Shown piece by piece: positions 47,560 through 59,800 of a stretch of 64,000 bases of DNA. This DNA is from Sipunculus nudus (taxonomy: Eukaryota > Annelida > Sipuncula > Golfingiida > Sipunculidae): NCBI GenBank assembly GCA_026874595.1, contig CM049311.1, positions 21,630,676 to 21,694,675 on the forward strand. The letters run 5' to 3'. Position numbers and translations under genes: made by a program. Position 1 is the stretch's first letter, and every line of letters starts with the position of its first letter. Under the pieces are notes generated by a model. It was not told where the DNA came from, did not search any database, and was given only the letters and a program-made list of their open reading frames with translations.

Positions 47560-48335
47560 AAGCCATTTTTGGCTCATTCAACCGAGGAACCCCTCAAATA
47601 CGCGCTTGTTTGAGAGTGATACACGGCTGTAGGGTAAAACCTTAATTTCCATCAAGCCTTCAGAGCGCTCACCCGTGAAAATCTCACCGCATAGGTTCAG
47701 TTCAAATACAAGTGTATAAAGTAACTCAATCGTCTTGGAATGCAGTTTTGTCCTTGAAATATAATTTAAAAAAGGACCATATATATATATATATATATAT
47801 AAAGAAAATTAAATTTATTTTATATATATAAAAAAATTGTGTGAAAAAATAAACATTATATATGCAAAGATCCGAAATACCTAAATGAGGCCATTTTGAG
47901 TCAGGTATAAAGGCCGGCATGCTGATAACTTTAGATTATCATGTTTCGGCTCGTATTATGTTTATGATAAAATATATTTAAGAACTCAAGACCGGCCCAG
48001 GAATTTGTTTCGTGATTTGTTTATTCACAAAAAAAGGAATATGGGCATTCATGCATTTAATTGCCATTATATGTGTGATAACAATAGTCAGTCCTTAGCT
48101 AAATCCGTATAATATTTTATTAATTTATATATAAGAGTTCCAAGTGCATATAGGGATGAAATTACCTTTTATATAATTTATATACAGAAAACTGCGGGCA
48201 GCGGGAGCAAAGTTTTACAAAATGTATCTTTTAGGTGAATGTAAAAGGTTTATATTTCAAATCTTCATCCCTCAGTTTGGTTTTATGTTTTTACGTTATT
48301 TTAACTTTTATTATAAAAAAAAGGATCGGACTGAG
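47560..48335. other. Intergenic, AT-rich
   Basis: Contains a TA tract at about 47779-47800. Nothing else recognised. Confidence 0.5.
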
Positions 48336-48875
48336 TGTCACACTACTTAAGATGTTAAAAACCACTGAGGTTCTTTCAACTGTTTTAGGCTTATTGACAT
48401 CATAACCCATCTGTTCAGACTCTGATGCACGCAGACCTGCCTCTAGACTGAAGACATCGCCAGGCTTTGAACACCGAACTGGTGCACTGATCAGGCAATT
48501 GTAGCTAATTTTTTTTAATCACGTCTTATATATGCTTGCTCACGTCACAAGTCCCTTCTGGCCAATCATTTCATATGTTCAATATTAACATGGATTCGAC
48601 ACGCCTCCAGAGACAAAAACCTGTCTCCAACAAACAGTCGTTACTATATATAGAGACTGCCAAACAGGGACGGCTCCCCGAAATTAAACTGTACTGAAAT
48701 AAACATCAAACGAGACACGTGTGCTCCCCGTAGCCAAAGTTCTCAAGCTAATTATAATATCTTAACATGATACGTACCCCATAATAATGTATAATAAATT
48801 ATCAGAACAATCATCTGGTTATACTCAATACTTGAATATACCATATAATAACTACGTCACAGTCCTCTGGTGACA
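48336..48875 (+). repeat. Putative 5' LTR
   Basis: Starts TGTCACACTACTTAAG, ends near GGTGACA. Homologous blocks to the 3' copy run through the last ~350 bp; the first part is weaker. A TATATATAGAGACTG stretch at about 48644 could be the TATA region. Confidence 0.5.
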
Positions 48876-49827
48876 CTGGGAGCCATAGGGAGTGTTCCTA
48901 ACGTTCCTTATTAATGAAATATTTTGATACTTTCAAAGCGCCTGTAAATTAAAGAACCTCCAATGCACTAAAGTTATTTAACAATCCCATATAAACCTTA
49001 AATATTACAAATTATATAATTTATTATCGAAAATATCGCAAACTCGGTGATGCTGGGAATATGATAGGACACTAACCCGTAAACTTCAACTTATTACACG
49101 AATAAATATCGGTCAAGATATAGGCCTATAATGCACGTTTATCGTTTAAATAGATTAGACACACATTAAAGGGATCTTGTAAAAATTTGACTTTTTTACA
49201 CACAATTTTTCAATATTTTAACCAAATTGTTCCTTTTGATCACAGTTCAAGAACAAAAGGTAACAGCCTGCTGCACTCCCAGTGCGCGTGAAGTGCTATT
49301 GAAATACGCCGACCGGTATGTGTTAATAAACCTTTGCGCGGATCAGCGTTTTATGCTGGAGACCGCTGATCAGCTCGGTGATCAGCGAAATATTCCCTCC
49401 CGAAAAACCATGTTTACCTCCGGCCGCTTGCGACAATTCTCAATGGCGGCAAATGCCCAATGGTCGACAAGTGGATGAGTCAGTTTATGAAGAATCGGGT
49501 TGAATTAAATTATGATCTTTATCTGGAACTGTTGATATAAACCCTCGTTAAATATTTGCAAACAAAATTAATGTACAGAGCAGTTATCTGACGTGTTTAT
49601 TCCTTTATTATCGTCCGAGATTGTGTGCTCCCTTCACGACAATGGTAAAGCTCAGTGCGAGAAGTTTCCTGGTCTCCAAGGCGTTGTATGTAATTCAACG
49701 TCATTTTCCATGAAAAATCAGTAGAAGTGTCACCAGTAGTGTACAGAAGTGTGACACCCGGGACTTCTTGTTGAATACCCAACACCTAAATACGCTGATA
49801 TATTACCAGCTGACTACACACCTTTAT

Positions 49828-50020
49828 TGGAGCGACTATAGAATCACTTATGCACTGTCTTCTCACAGGATTTGCATATACGGACGGACGGTGATTCCTG
49901 TAAAGTCTTTGCTAAAGAAGAAGTAAGAGAAAGGTAAAATTAAGAGGCATTGGCAAAATCAAGATGCATGCAGGCCAACTAAATATAAAAATATTTTCTG
50001 TTCCACAGATGTCATACCTC
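49828..50020 (+). repeat. Copy of the 41.28-kb repeat
   Basis: TTGGAGCGACTATAGAATCA, GCACTGTCTTCTCACAGG, TACGGACGGACGG and a GTAAAATTAAGA block follow the same order as at 41279-41470, about 75% alike by eye. Confidence 0.55.
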
Positions 50021-50055
50021 AGAGGGTTAAAGGAGGTATAAGCAGCTAATGATTT

Positions 50056-50388
50056 TGGCCACCGGCCACGAACCGACCATGTCTGCTGCCAGCACCCAGT
50101 GGTAGGCGATTTCGGCCGCCAGCTCAAGTGAGCCACAGACCGGCACTGACTGTCTGGTCAACCATATTGGCTGCAGTCACGGTGTGAACCGGACAGCACC
50201 ATTTCGGCCCTAGGCCCTTATCACTAAGTGGATATAAATTGATCTAGTTCACACTATGGCCGATTTGGTTTACTTGACAGCGTGAGTGCTGGTCTGTGGT
50301 TCATAGCTGGAGCCAGAAATCGCTGGGCGGTGGTAATCGACATAGTTGGTTTGAAGCCGGCAGCTGATATCAACGGCGGCTGATATCT
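50056..50388. mobile_element. Imperfect fold-back element (long TIRs)
   Basis: The left arm (about 50056-50190, GGCCACGAACCGACCATGTC, CCACAGACCGGCACTGA, GGTGTGAACC) is the reverse complement of the right arm (about 50240-50370, AGTTCACACTATGG, GTGCTGGTCTGTGG, AGAAATCGCTGGG, TAGTTGGTTTGAAGCCGGC) at about 70-75% by eye. GC-rich compared with its surroundings. No target duplication found. Confidence 0.5.
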
Positions 50389-50849
50389 CCGTATACGTTG
50401 TAGAGAGCTGCTTGAGTTTTTCATTGTCATGCCATTTCATTTAATGTTTGAGATTTTATTTATAAGTCGGCTTTTCAGTCTGGCAGCCAAAGGTTGACTT
50501 TTTGCTGGTGACCTTGTATTTGGTTCTTCACTTTGGTATGATTATAGAATAGGTGCCTACTGGGTTTATTCCCAAGACTAATATAGAAATGTTCATGTGA
50601 TAAAAAGACTATAGTTTACATATCATTTCAATACCACTCATATATACTCTATCCCCATAAAAACATCATCCTATCTAGCACGAAAATTGTTCAAGTTTCC
50701 TAAATGCAAATCAATTTTTTAGTAGTGGCCTATTCTATCATCGCTCCTCAAGTTTTTTTCTCAGTGGATCTTGTTTGCCTTCGCATCAGGTATGGAAAAT
50801 ATTGTGGTTGGCCCTGTGTCAGCCTTGGGCATTATGAGCTAATTAGCAT

Positions 50850-52970
50850 AATACAATATGGGCACCAGAAACATACTAAAAATATAATTACCGTAACATT
50901 TGACAGAAAGGGCCATCCAATACTTGGAGTCCACAGTGATAGTAGGTGAAACAGCTCAGGAAATAGGACTGATCAGAATAACATACGCACTGTCGCAGTC
51001 TGAGTCAAAACAACTCGCATAGGAGTATGGAACTCGTGTTGTTCCAAGTCCTAGGAAAACTCAAAGGATATGAACTTAAATTTCACATAGATGAGTCAGT
51101 TCAGCCAGTGGCCCAGAGTCACCGCCGGGCTGCCGTTTCATGTTTGAAAAAGAGGGAAGATGAGTTGAAATGACTGGAGGAACAAGACTTAATAGAGAAA
51201 GTGGATGGTCCTACTCCATGGATGAGTCCGATAGTGACTCCGCCAAAACCAACAGTCCCGAAGAAATTAGAATCTGCGTGGGTATGGGGTGCGGCAAAAG
51301 GAAAAGAAAGACACATCACGCCCACCGTTGACGATTTGGTGGTGGCATTGAACGGACCCTGAATATTTTCTAAAATGGACTTAAACAACGGTTACCACCA
51401 GAGTCAGGGAAAGTGACCACTTTTTCCACTCATGTGGGATTCAGGTGTTATAAAAGACTCAATTTTGGTATTTGATGTGCAGCAGAGAAATTTAAAAATT
51501 AGTTTAGCAAGTGCTTGAAGGAATTCCAGGAGTAAAAACATAGCAGATGACATAATAATTCATGGGGTTACTCATTAAGACCAAGGCAGTAGTTTGAGAC
51601 AGTTGATTCAGCGTTTGAGTGAAAGAGGTTTTACTCTAAATAAAAGAACTGTCAGTTCAACACAAGCTCCATTGAGTATTTTTGTTACCGCTTCTCTTAA
51701 GATGGGAGCACGCCAAAGCGATTGAAAGCTAAAAGCTATTATATCCAGAAAGCCACACCCCTCTCGACTCCATCAGAAGTTCGCAGCCTGTTGGGTATGG
51801 CAGATCACTGTGCTGGATTTATTCCAGACTTTGCTACTGTTACAGAACCAATACGACGACTCACCCTCAAAGATCGAAGATGGAAATGGGGCCAAGAGGA
51901 ACAAGTCTCTTGAAGAAATCAAGAAAAGACTGATCAGTGATAAAGCCATGTCTTATTTTGAACCATATAGAGATTAAGTGAATGTGCATGCGTCATCAGT
52001 TGAGCTTGGCGCGGTTTTCATCCAAAGGACGCTGACGCACCAAATAACACGTTGTTGCTTAGGTGAGTAGACAGCTCACAGACGTCGAATCGCGATACAG
52101 ATCGGGAGAGAAGGTCTTGCATGTCTCTGGGCAGTACAATACTTTTATCTGTACCTATATAGCTGTCCGTTTGTCATTGTCACAGACCATAAACCGCTTG
52201 AAAGCATTTGGAACAATCCTAAGTCTTGAGAGATTGTGTTTGAAATTTCAGTGCTATGATTTTCATGTGAGATATCAGCAATGATATTTTATTCCCGCAG
52301 ATTGGATATCAAGACACCCATACCTAGCACAAAATAAAGCTCAAGAGCAGTGCGTGTCACCGAGAATTATGTGAATAATCTAGTGGAATATGCAGAGTCA
52401 AAGCTTTGACAATAGAACAAATCATATCGGCAACAAACAGCGATCCTATACTCCAAGAGGTCATATCCAGGCATGCAAGTGTAAATTGGAATTTACATTA
52501 TGCAGCCAAGGGAATAGACCTGGTCGCTATAAAATCGCTCGCAGCTTTGAAAAGCGATTGTCAGTCTTGTCGCACTCTGCTATACTCAGAAGTACCAGAA
52601 TTGTGATTCCAAATTCCCTTCAACAGCTTGTGGTGGCCTTGGCCAATAAAGGCCATCAAAATGATTGTAAAGACTAAAAGGTTGCTCAGGAAGAAAGTAT
52701 TGTTTCCCGGTATAGACAGACAAGTGGAGAAAGCTGTACAAAACTGTTAAGCATGTCAAGCAACAGGACCACGTATCACCAGAACCTCTCAAAATGTCGC
52801 CAATACAAAAATCTCCATGAAAAAATGTGGTCATGGATTTTAAAGAACCTATATATGGATCCAATGAATAGTAAAATCTACTGGAGCAAACTATTGCAAT
52901 TATTGACGGTATATTCTCAACGTTTGAGATTCCAGAGGTGGTAAAAACTGATAATGTTGCACTTTTCACA
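50850..52970 (+). pseudogene. Ty3/gypsy pol remains (protease end, RT, RNase H, integrase)
   Basis: KGHPILGVHSDSR at about 50908 resembles the end of a retropepsin. RT begins KLKGYELKFHIDESVQPVAQ (51058) and continues EEQDLIEKVDGPTPWMSPIV, then SKMDLNNGYHQ (catalytic Asp in the MDL motif). STPSEVRSLLGMADHCAGFI (51752) and WKWGQEEQVS are the RT-RNase H junction. LSLERLCLKFQCYDFHVRYQ (52222) is the RNase H end. ALANKGHQND and, later, IIDGIFSTFEIPEVVKTDN (about 52895) are the integrase zinc-finger side and core. Stops and shifts occur in every domain. Confidence 0.8.
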
Positions 52971-53671
52971 GGAGAATAGGAGATAGTGTCCTGCTAAAAA
53001 TATTGCTCTCCGGCTCAGGTAACTTTTAGGATCCATGGCCGACTTGTTATTTAAAGTATTTCTACCTGTGCAATGTTGTTAAGACCCGAGAGACTATATG
53101 ATAGTCTTTGTAAATGTATTGCAGTTATCCCATGAATATCGATAAATATCTTTTTGAGACACAGGCCTCCCTCAATGAAAAATGGCGACTAAATTAGACT
53201 TAAACTTTGTGATCCATCTAAGAGTCGTCGATGTCAATAAAGGCATTTTGTCTAAATACATTGATAACACGTACTCAGTATAGGATATCATATTAGTTGG
53301 GACCCCACCGTCTGAAACCATACTTTTATGTGGGTGTAATTTGTTTGTGTTATTTTAGGGAATAAGCAGTCTGAGATCAAAGGCCGTTAAAAGGGCTTTG
53401 ATGAAGTTATGACATTTCAGTCTCATACATAACTATGAACAACTCAAACTGGATAGAGGATGCATCTAGTTGAAACCCCACAGTTTGCAAACAATACCTT
53501 TAATGTGGGCGTGATCACTCATGGGTGTAATGATTTGAGACTTCACAGACAGTTGGGAATTCTTTGATGTTTCATTAATCCTTGGGTATAAGTACAGGAG
53601 GTGTTTTGGTAATATCTTCAGATACCATGTGACATTTATATTCTGAAAAGTGATACAAATAACAAGCCAAA

Positions 53672-54828
53672 ATGCTGAAACGCGGTAGGCCTTTTGACTC
53701 CATCAGAAACCAATTTCATAGGCTTGTAAATGGATCTAAGGTTACTGGTCATTGCAAGATATTCAATAGTATGCTAAACAACCACATTCCCAGGATGAAA
53801 GTGCATTATCAGAAGTGTGCAGCAGACCGAGCAGAGAAACGAACTTCGGCAGCAAGCACCCAACACTCCCTCTTCACTGAAGTGGCCAGGTCCTACTGAG
53901 TCCATCTCTTCTCCTCCACTAACACAGAGGCACCAACCTGACATGAACAGCCATGTGATCCGTACCCTGGCTTTCACAAAAGACGGTCTTGATGAAACTG
54001 TTGCTAAATTTGTTTATGGCTGCAACCTGCCCTTCAGTATTGTAAAGGAACCACTTTCCGACAAACTCAAAACAAAGCTGCGACCAGGTTATCAGCCACC
54101 AAGCAGAGATCCGATCAGCAACAAGCTTTAGGACAGAAAATGGAAATGAAGCAACAACTCAAAAAACAAGACTGTTGCCATGCAGCAAGTTTGCTGGAGC
54201 ACAGTCCAGAATGATCCAGTAATCGCCACATCAGTCACCTGTAGGGGAAAGGGCTACTTTGTAACCGCTGACTACATTAGTACTACACACAAGACAGCAG
54301 ATGCCTGTAAAGCATTGCTTCTGAATTCCAAAGCATGCAGAGACCAACCGTGGTTGCATGGTGCGGACTTTCGTCACAGACAATGCAAAGCATATGGACA
54401 AGATGAGGAAAGAACCAAAGCAAGATGATAACAGCATTGTCAATTACTGCAGCTTTGCTCTTGTTATGAAACTGCTGGTGCAAGACCTGGCACTAACCCC
54501 TATCATTAACAACCATGTATCTCTAGTCAATAAATTCTTCAGTAATCATCTTAACTCATCTGTATGGCTCAAGAGCCAGTCAGGATCAATTCGTACTTAG
54601 CTATCCAGTGATATCCACTAGAACGGCCAGCTTCATAGAGTCCTACCTCACCAATAAAACATTCTACATAAAGTTTATCCAAGACTACTCAGATGAAGTA
54701 AATCATGCCATATTGCAGAAAGTGGTGGATATGAAACTATATCGCCAAGTTCAAGACTTAGGCAGAATGCTCCAACCATTACTGAAGCATAAGACCAGGA
54801 ACAGTGTCACACTCCTAAAGGTATGAAG
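53672..54828 (+). pseudogene. hAT-type transposase fragment, broken
   Basis: Fragments in order: a BED-finger-like start (GRPFDSIRNQFHRLVNGSKV, then IPRMKVHYQKC, with the Cys pair degraded); after a frameshift FVYGCNLPFSIVKEPLSDKL with KLRPGYQPPSRDPISNKL, the typical segment after the BED finger; then TFVTDNAKHMDKMRKE, the Asp-Asn motif of the hAT catalytic core; then TRTASFIESYLTNKTFYIKF and VVDMKLYRQVQDLGRMLQPL. The C-terminal dimerisation domain is missing. Four frames are used. It lies between the integrase remains and the 3' LTR, so it probably inserted into the retrotransposon. Confidence 0.8.
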
Positions 54829-55247
54829 ACCAGGTCTTTTAAATGGTGGACTAAACCGGCTGAAACTCATACATACACTCTTAAAGACAAATAAGTCCTG
54901 AATTATCAAAACAAATAAATAAATACACATTTCTCTTGAGAGGGGCTCCACACATAGAAACACTGGTGATCACAAGCGTCCGCTCAGGTAACACAAATCA
55001 CCAAGTCCGCCATGTTCACTGCACAGAGAAGTCCTCTTTGTATACATAATTCCTGATCACATGACCAACACACACACGTGACATCGGAATGTCAAGCCAG
55101 TCGCTCAGTTTGTTCGTTCTTTTGTATATACACAGGGCTCTTACAATCATCTGTTCCGCGCTGGAGTACACAATCACCCCTCGAGATGCAGTTCACACAG
55201 CATTGACTGATAGGGGCACAGGCTATTCTATACAAATTAAGAAAGAA

Positions 55248-55730
55248 TGTCTTTCACAGCTGATGTCTCCTACTTTAATCTAGCACTAGGTAACTGAATA
55301 TATCTCCACACAACCATGACTTATATGTGCTTTCTGACGTCAGCAGCCGTGCCCGTCTTCTGGCAAATCAATCCAGTAGATTATGCCGACTGTCACTAGT
55401 TACATGAATATTAAAAATGGAAACACTTCCAGAGATCAAACCCTGAGAAAAAGCAAACTAAGCAGGTGTTTGGCCTTTGATGGATGCAATAAACAACGTT
55501 ACTATAGAGACCGTCTAGACAGAGACGGCTCCCACGGAATTAAACTGTACTTAGATAAACATTTAACGAGGTATCTGTGCTTTCTTACCTTAGTTCTTAT
55601 GCTAAAACCTTAACATTGAACTCCATATTAATGTACAAAAAAAAAAAATAAATAAATAAATAAAAAAATCATCTCGATATACTCCCTACTTGAATATGCA
55701 ATAATATTACTCAGTCATAGTCCTCTGGCA
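55248..55730 (+). repeat. Putative 3' LTR
   Basis: Begins TGTCTTTCACAGC after a purine-rich AAATTAAGAAAGAA that could be the polypurine tract; ends TCCTCTGGCA. It carries an A-rich TAAATAAATAAATAAA insertion at about 55650 absent from the 5' copy. Confidence 0.5.
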
Positions 55731-56683
55731 TGAGACAAAATGATAAAATGTTCAGTTGACTCCCCTTACTCTAAGATATTATTCCTTATAAAATGAAACC
55801 CTAAAGTTTCAGTAATTGGAGTTACTGAAAATCTACTGAAAAATGGGGAAATGATTTCTTGATTGCACAAATAAGTTAGCATATGTGGCGCCATAACAAC
55901 TCAAAACCACATTGCATTCGAATAATCAATATTAATATGACGCTGTCTATATACTTATAGCCTGCAGCCATACCCGAGATATTAGCTAAAAGAAAAAAGG
56001 CATCCGTATAGATGCTATTTTCAGTTTATTAGTTCAATGTATGAAAATTTAATTCCTCATTCAATCCTCACTAAAAAACATGCTTTAGTTGTAGATATTT
56101 ATCATCACCACGGCAAAAGGGTGAAATTCCAAGATCGTGGATAACTGCAATTCATTTATGTTTCGCTCTTATTGTTTTATCATAAATTATATATATAGAA
56201 AATTAAAAAAGAATAATATGTATAACATCTGTAGTATGGGACATTTTGTCATCTACATCTATATATACCCAATCGTTTAATTGTTCATTGTATTCAGGAA
56301 AAGCCCTTTTGAAAGTGACGGTCACTGTTTCCAAAACCATATCTTAAATGAATTGTCTAGGTCACAATAACCTAAAATACATGCATTACAATCCATAACT
56401 CTCTATGTCAAAAGTTGATATATTTTTGCTATTTTAGTATTTTGGTAGCCATTTTCGTATATGTTAATTAGCTAAAATTGCCTAGGGCTGACAGCGAAAC
56501 AACCTCAAGTTTTCACATATAATATATGGACAAACAAAGTCCACAAAGAAAAGATCTAGTCCATAAAACATGTTTGAGACCAGTGGCAGTTGCTATTGGA
56601 AAAATCCGGCTTAATAGTCAATGCTGGGTTTTTACTCCAGATTTGATCCAGTATAAACTTTAGTGGCGGATATATATATATGC

Positions 56684-56716
<33 letters not shown>

Positions 56717-56746
56717 ACAATGATCCTATGTCATTTAAGGAAAATA
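55731..56746. other. Upstream region of the dehydrogenase gene
   Basis: AT-rich. Ends in a compound TA/TG microsatellite (about 56671-56716) only 30 bp before the start codon, so the 5' UTR or promoter may overlap it. No TATA box can be told apart from the TA repeats. Confidence 0.45.
56671..56716. repeat. Compound (TA)n(TG)n microsatellite
   Basis: TA units with one GC interruption, then 11-12 TG units, just upstream of the start codon of the dehydrogenase. Alternating purine-pyrimidine, so able to form Z-DNA. Confidence 0.9.
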
Positions 56747-56839
56747 ATGAAGATTGCCGGAACTGTGGCCTTCGTGACAGGGGGCGCTCGCGGGATCGGC
56801 CGGGCAATATGTGAAACGCTGCTGAACGCTGGGGCAAAA
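56747..56839 (+). CDS. HPGD-like exon 1
   Basis: 31 codons from ATG, phase 0 end, donor GTACTG. Carries the nucleotide-binding TGGARGIG loop. An in-frame upstream ATG is absent in the preceding microsatellite stretch; the chosen Met gives the usual short lead before strand one. Confidence 0.82.
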
Positions 56840-59800
56840 GTACTGTTTTACTACTTACCAGATTCCTTAAAATATAATTCATTATGACCAATATTGGTTA
56901 ATCGTTTATAATCTCATTTTTGATTGAATGTTATCCAGTAAATATTGCATATATAATTTTATGCTGAAACATTATGTATGCTTTTTATGTATATTACATC
57001 ATGTCTCGCTAGTATTATTAAGAATTTCCTTTTTGACAGACCAGTTCAAAGGAAATATAACCAAGTGAAGATAGGTTCTATACATTCATCTCTTTGTGTC
57101 AGGTTTGTTTTGTAGATCTTGACGGTGAATCTGGAAATAAAACGGCAACGGAGTTAAAGGAAAAATTTCCCGGAAGTGACGTCATATTTGTACAATGTGA
57201 CGTAACAAATCATCACAACTTTGCTGGTAAGGTACCTAATTTTCTAGTATCCATGGCAATCATCTTCTCATGAAGGTAACACCAAGGTGCCGAAGTTCAT
57301 AGATTATATCGTTTAATTCATCGTGTTGCATAGCATAAGTAACTAAAATATAAAGATAATTCAGTATCTGAACAATCACTAAAGTGCTTTACAAAATAAT
57401 TATGTAAAGGTTTAATCTAAAGACAACCTTTCAATGAGCTGCACCGTTTTAAAACAGGGTTCACATTTAACCCAGGTAAAACCTTTTTTTGTGAATATTG
57501 GTTGCAAGCCAAAGAGTCACACTTACTCATGTTTGGCTGTGCAGAGCACATCGCACATCCAGTACAGGAAATCGTGGTAAAACCCATTAATCCTGGTAAT
57601 TTTCTATTTCCCAGCTAGGGTTTTGGTAAAACATGCGAACCCTGTCTTAAAGAGTCATGATCCAGTCATCAACAAAACCCCTTTTAATGCCTTTTAAAAT
57701 ACATTGATTGCATAATCAGAGAAATCATGATAAGTTTCTCTTATCAAACCTGACGTTGTTCCTTGATGTATAATTCATATCAATATAATAAAAGTTTTCA
57801 TTTTTTTATAGAAGCCTACAAGAGAGCTGAATCAGATTTTGGGAAAATTGGGATCCATGTTAACAACGCAGGGATCGTTTCCGAGTCAAAATGGTCAAGA
57901 ACGATTGATGTTAACTTGGTGAGCTTGAAAATGCTGTGGTTGGCTTCTTATTAGCGAGGTTAACATTTAGCGATTTTAATTTTTTTTCAGTGTTTCGCGA
58001 GGGTTCCGTTTTCGCGGTCTCACCTTACAAAAGACCTACACCTTATATAACCTTTATTATATGTTTTATATAAAATAAGATGAATTACTAAGTATACACA
58101 ATCTGAATAAGTGCACGTGGACCCAAACGAATATCAATAAGTGGATATCTGATATCATATACAATAGCATTCTTTGAACATACAAGATATATCATAATTC
58201 ATTAACACATTCACTGCCAAGCCCATGTTCACCCCCAGTGCCAGGGCCATACACGGGGACCCCAGCAGCCCCGAGAGCTGTAGTGGTACCAAGACTAGGT
58301 GCTAATTACCCGATAAGAAGGTGTGACCTCGGATAACACAGGGGCAATAAAACTCGAGGAAGGTGTGAAGTTGGGCACTGAGCCAAATGACCGCGATAGT
58401 AGTCAAGGCATGGCTCCGGTGGACTGGTCTCATAGTGTCTACGGTGACACCAGCATAAAGCTAACAACTGATTCAAATAAAGATCTATATTTGTAAATGA
58501 TGAACTAATTGAAAATGTGTATTTTGGCGCGAATACTGATTTGGGAGGAGTCAAATGACTAAGAGGCACAGACGAATATAGGCCGATATCTGACCAAAAT
58601 AAATTTTATACAATATTAGTATAAACACAAAGGCCATCAGCGGTGGTTAGAACAGGTGGTACGTAAGTGTGACACGGCTGACAGCGTGAGTTCGAGCCCG
58701 CGCAAAATTTTTTTTTTTTTTCAAAAATGTAATTTTGGTGCTCAAACATACATTTTTACACTTTCATAATGAAATCAGCGATTGTACCAATCAATATAAT
58801 TATAAAAAAAAATATAATTTAACTTTAAACATTTAATTTTCAAACATAGTCATAGACAAGTTATATATACCGACATGCTTGAGCCTTGACGCCAGTTGAC
58901 CTCGTCATTCTTACAGTCACACGTAACACGGAGGTTATTTCAGTTTTGCAATTTACGAGCACTTGTTTGTGAAGTTACTAATATATATATATATCTATAT
59001 ATTAGTAAATAAGGGACAAGAAATAAGCCGAAAGAATCATTTGCAGCCGCGTTCTGATTTCTTTGCCTGTCAGTATGTCTATAACGATGAGACCTTTTAT
59101 TCCAGAAGGCTTTTTTTACGCGATAATTCGCCTTTCGCGAATATCGCGAATTTGAAACCCAGGCAAACAAAAAGGCAACTGCAGTATTAACACCTCAAGC
59201 TGATTTAGACTCCTCATAAGGCGGTTATTAACTGCAGTCGCAGATTTAAAAAATGGAGTTTGATACCAAATGCGATACCATGCTCTGATTACATTTGTTT
59301 ACTTTGCGAATGCTCTGGCGGTAACATCCGGAGAATCTTGTTATACAAAGCAGCGGTTTAAACAAAGGGGATCTGCATTGTAAATCCAATGCATTGTGAG
59401 TATAAAGCAGATTCGGCGATTTTAAATTTTAGTTTTGATACTTTCTTTTTTTTATGGCAATGAATATCAGAAGGATGAAGTGTATCTTGGGAATAATGCA
59501 CTGTGTAGAACACCCAGATCATATGGTGCTGACCAGTTCGAGCTGAGCAGTGACATACTTTTTATAGGCAATAATAATTGACTATATTTATCTGGATCTA
59601 GTGTTTTGAACAAGACAACATCAGGAGCCCACCTCTGCTAAACCTTAAAACATTTCAGTTCTAGCTTTGAGGTAGCATAGGAAAATCTAGATCAAAATTT
59701 CATAAAGGGTCCGTCAATTTTTTTTTTTTTTTGGGGGGGGGAGGGGGGGTTAAGAAAAGTGTTACATATTACCGGTAGGAACCTGTTGTAAAATCAAATA

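Larger units (their letters stand above)
48336..55730 (+). mobile_element. Decayed Ty3/gypsy-type LTR retrotransposon
   Basis: Diverged direct repeats at the ends (48336-48875 and 55248-55730) share GACGGCTCCC, AATTAAACTGTACT, ATAAACAT(T/C)(A/T)AACGAG and CAGTCCTCTGG in the same order. Between them are plus-strand remains of protease end, RT, RNase H and integrase, in the Ty3/gypsy order. Total span 7.4 kb, which includes a later hAT fragment. Many stops and shifts; inactive and old. LTR limits are approximate, and I could not identify a convincing primer-binding site. Confidence 0.6.

Noticed and set aside
58306-58569. 87-codon minus-strand open frame in the dehydrogenase intron
   Set aside because: No splice context or family motif; it is next to probable SINE sequence and looks like repeat DNA.
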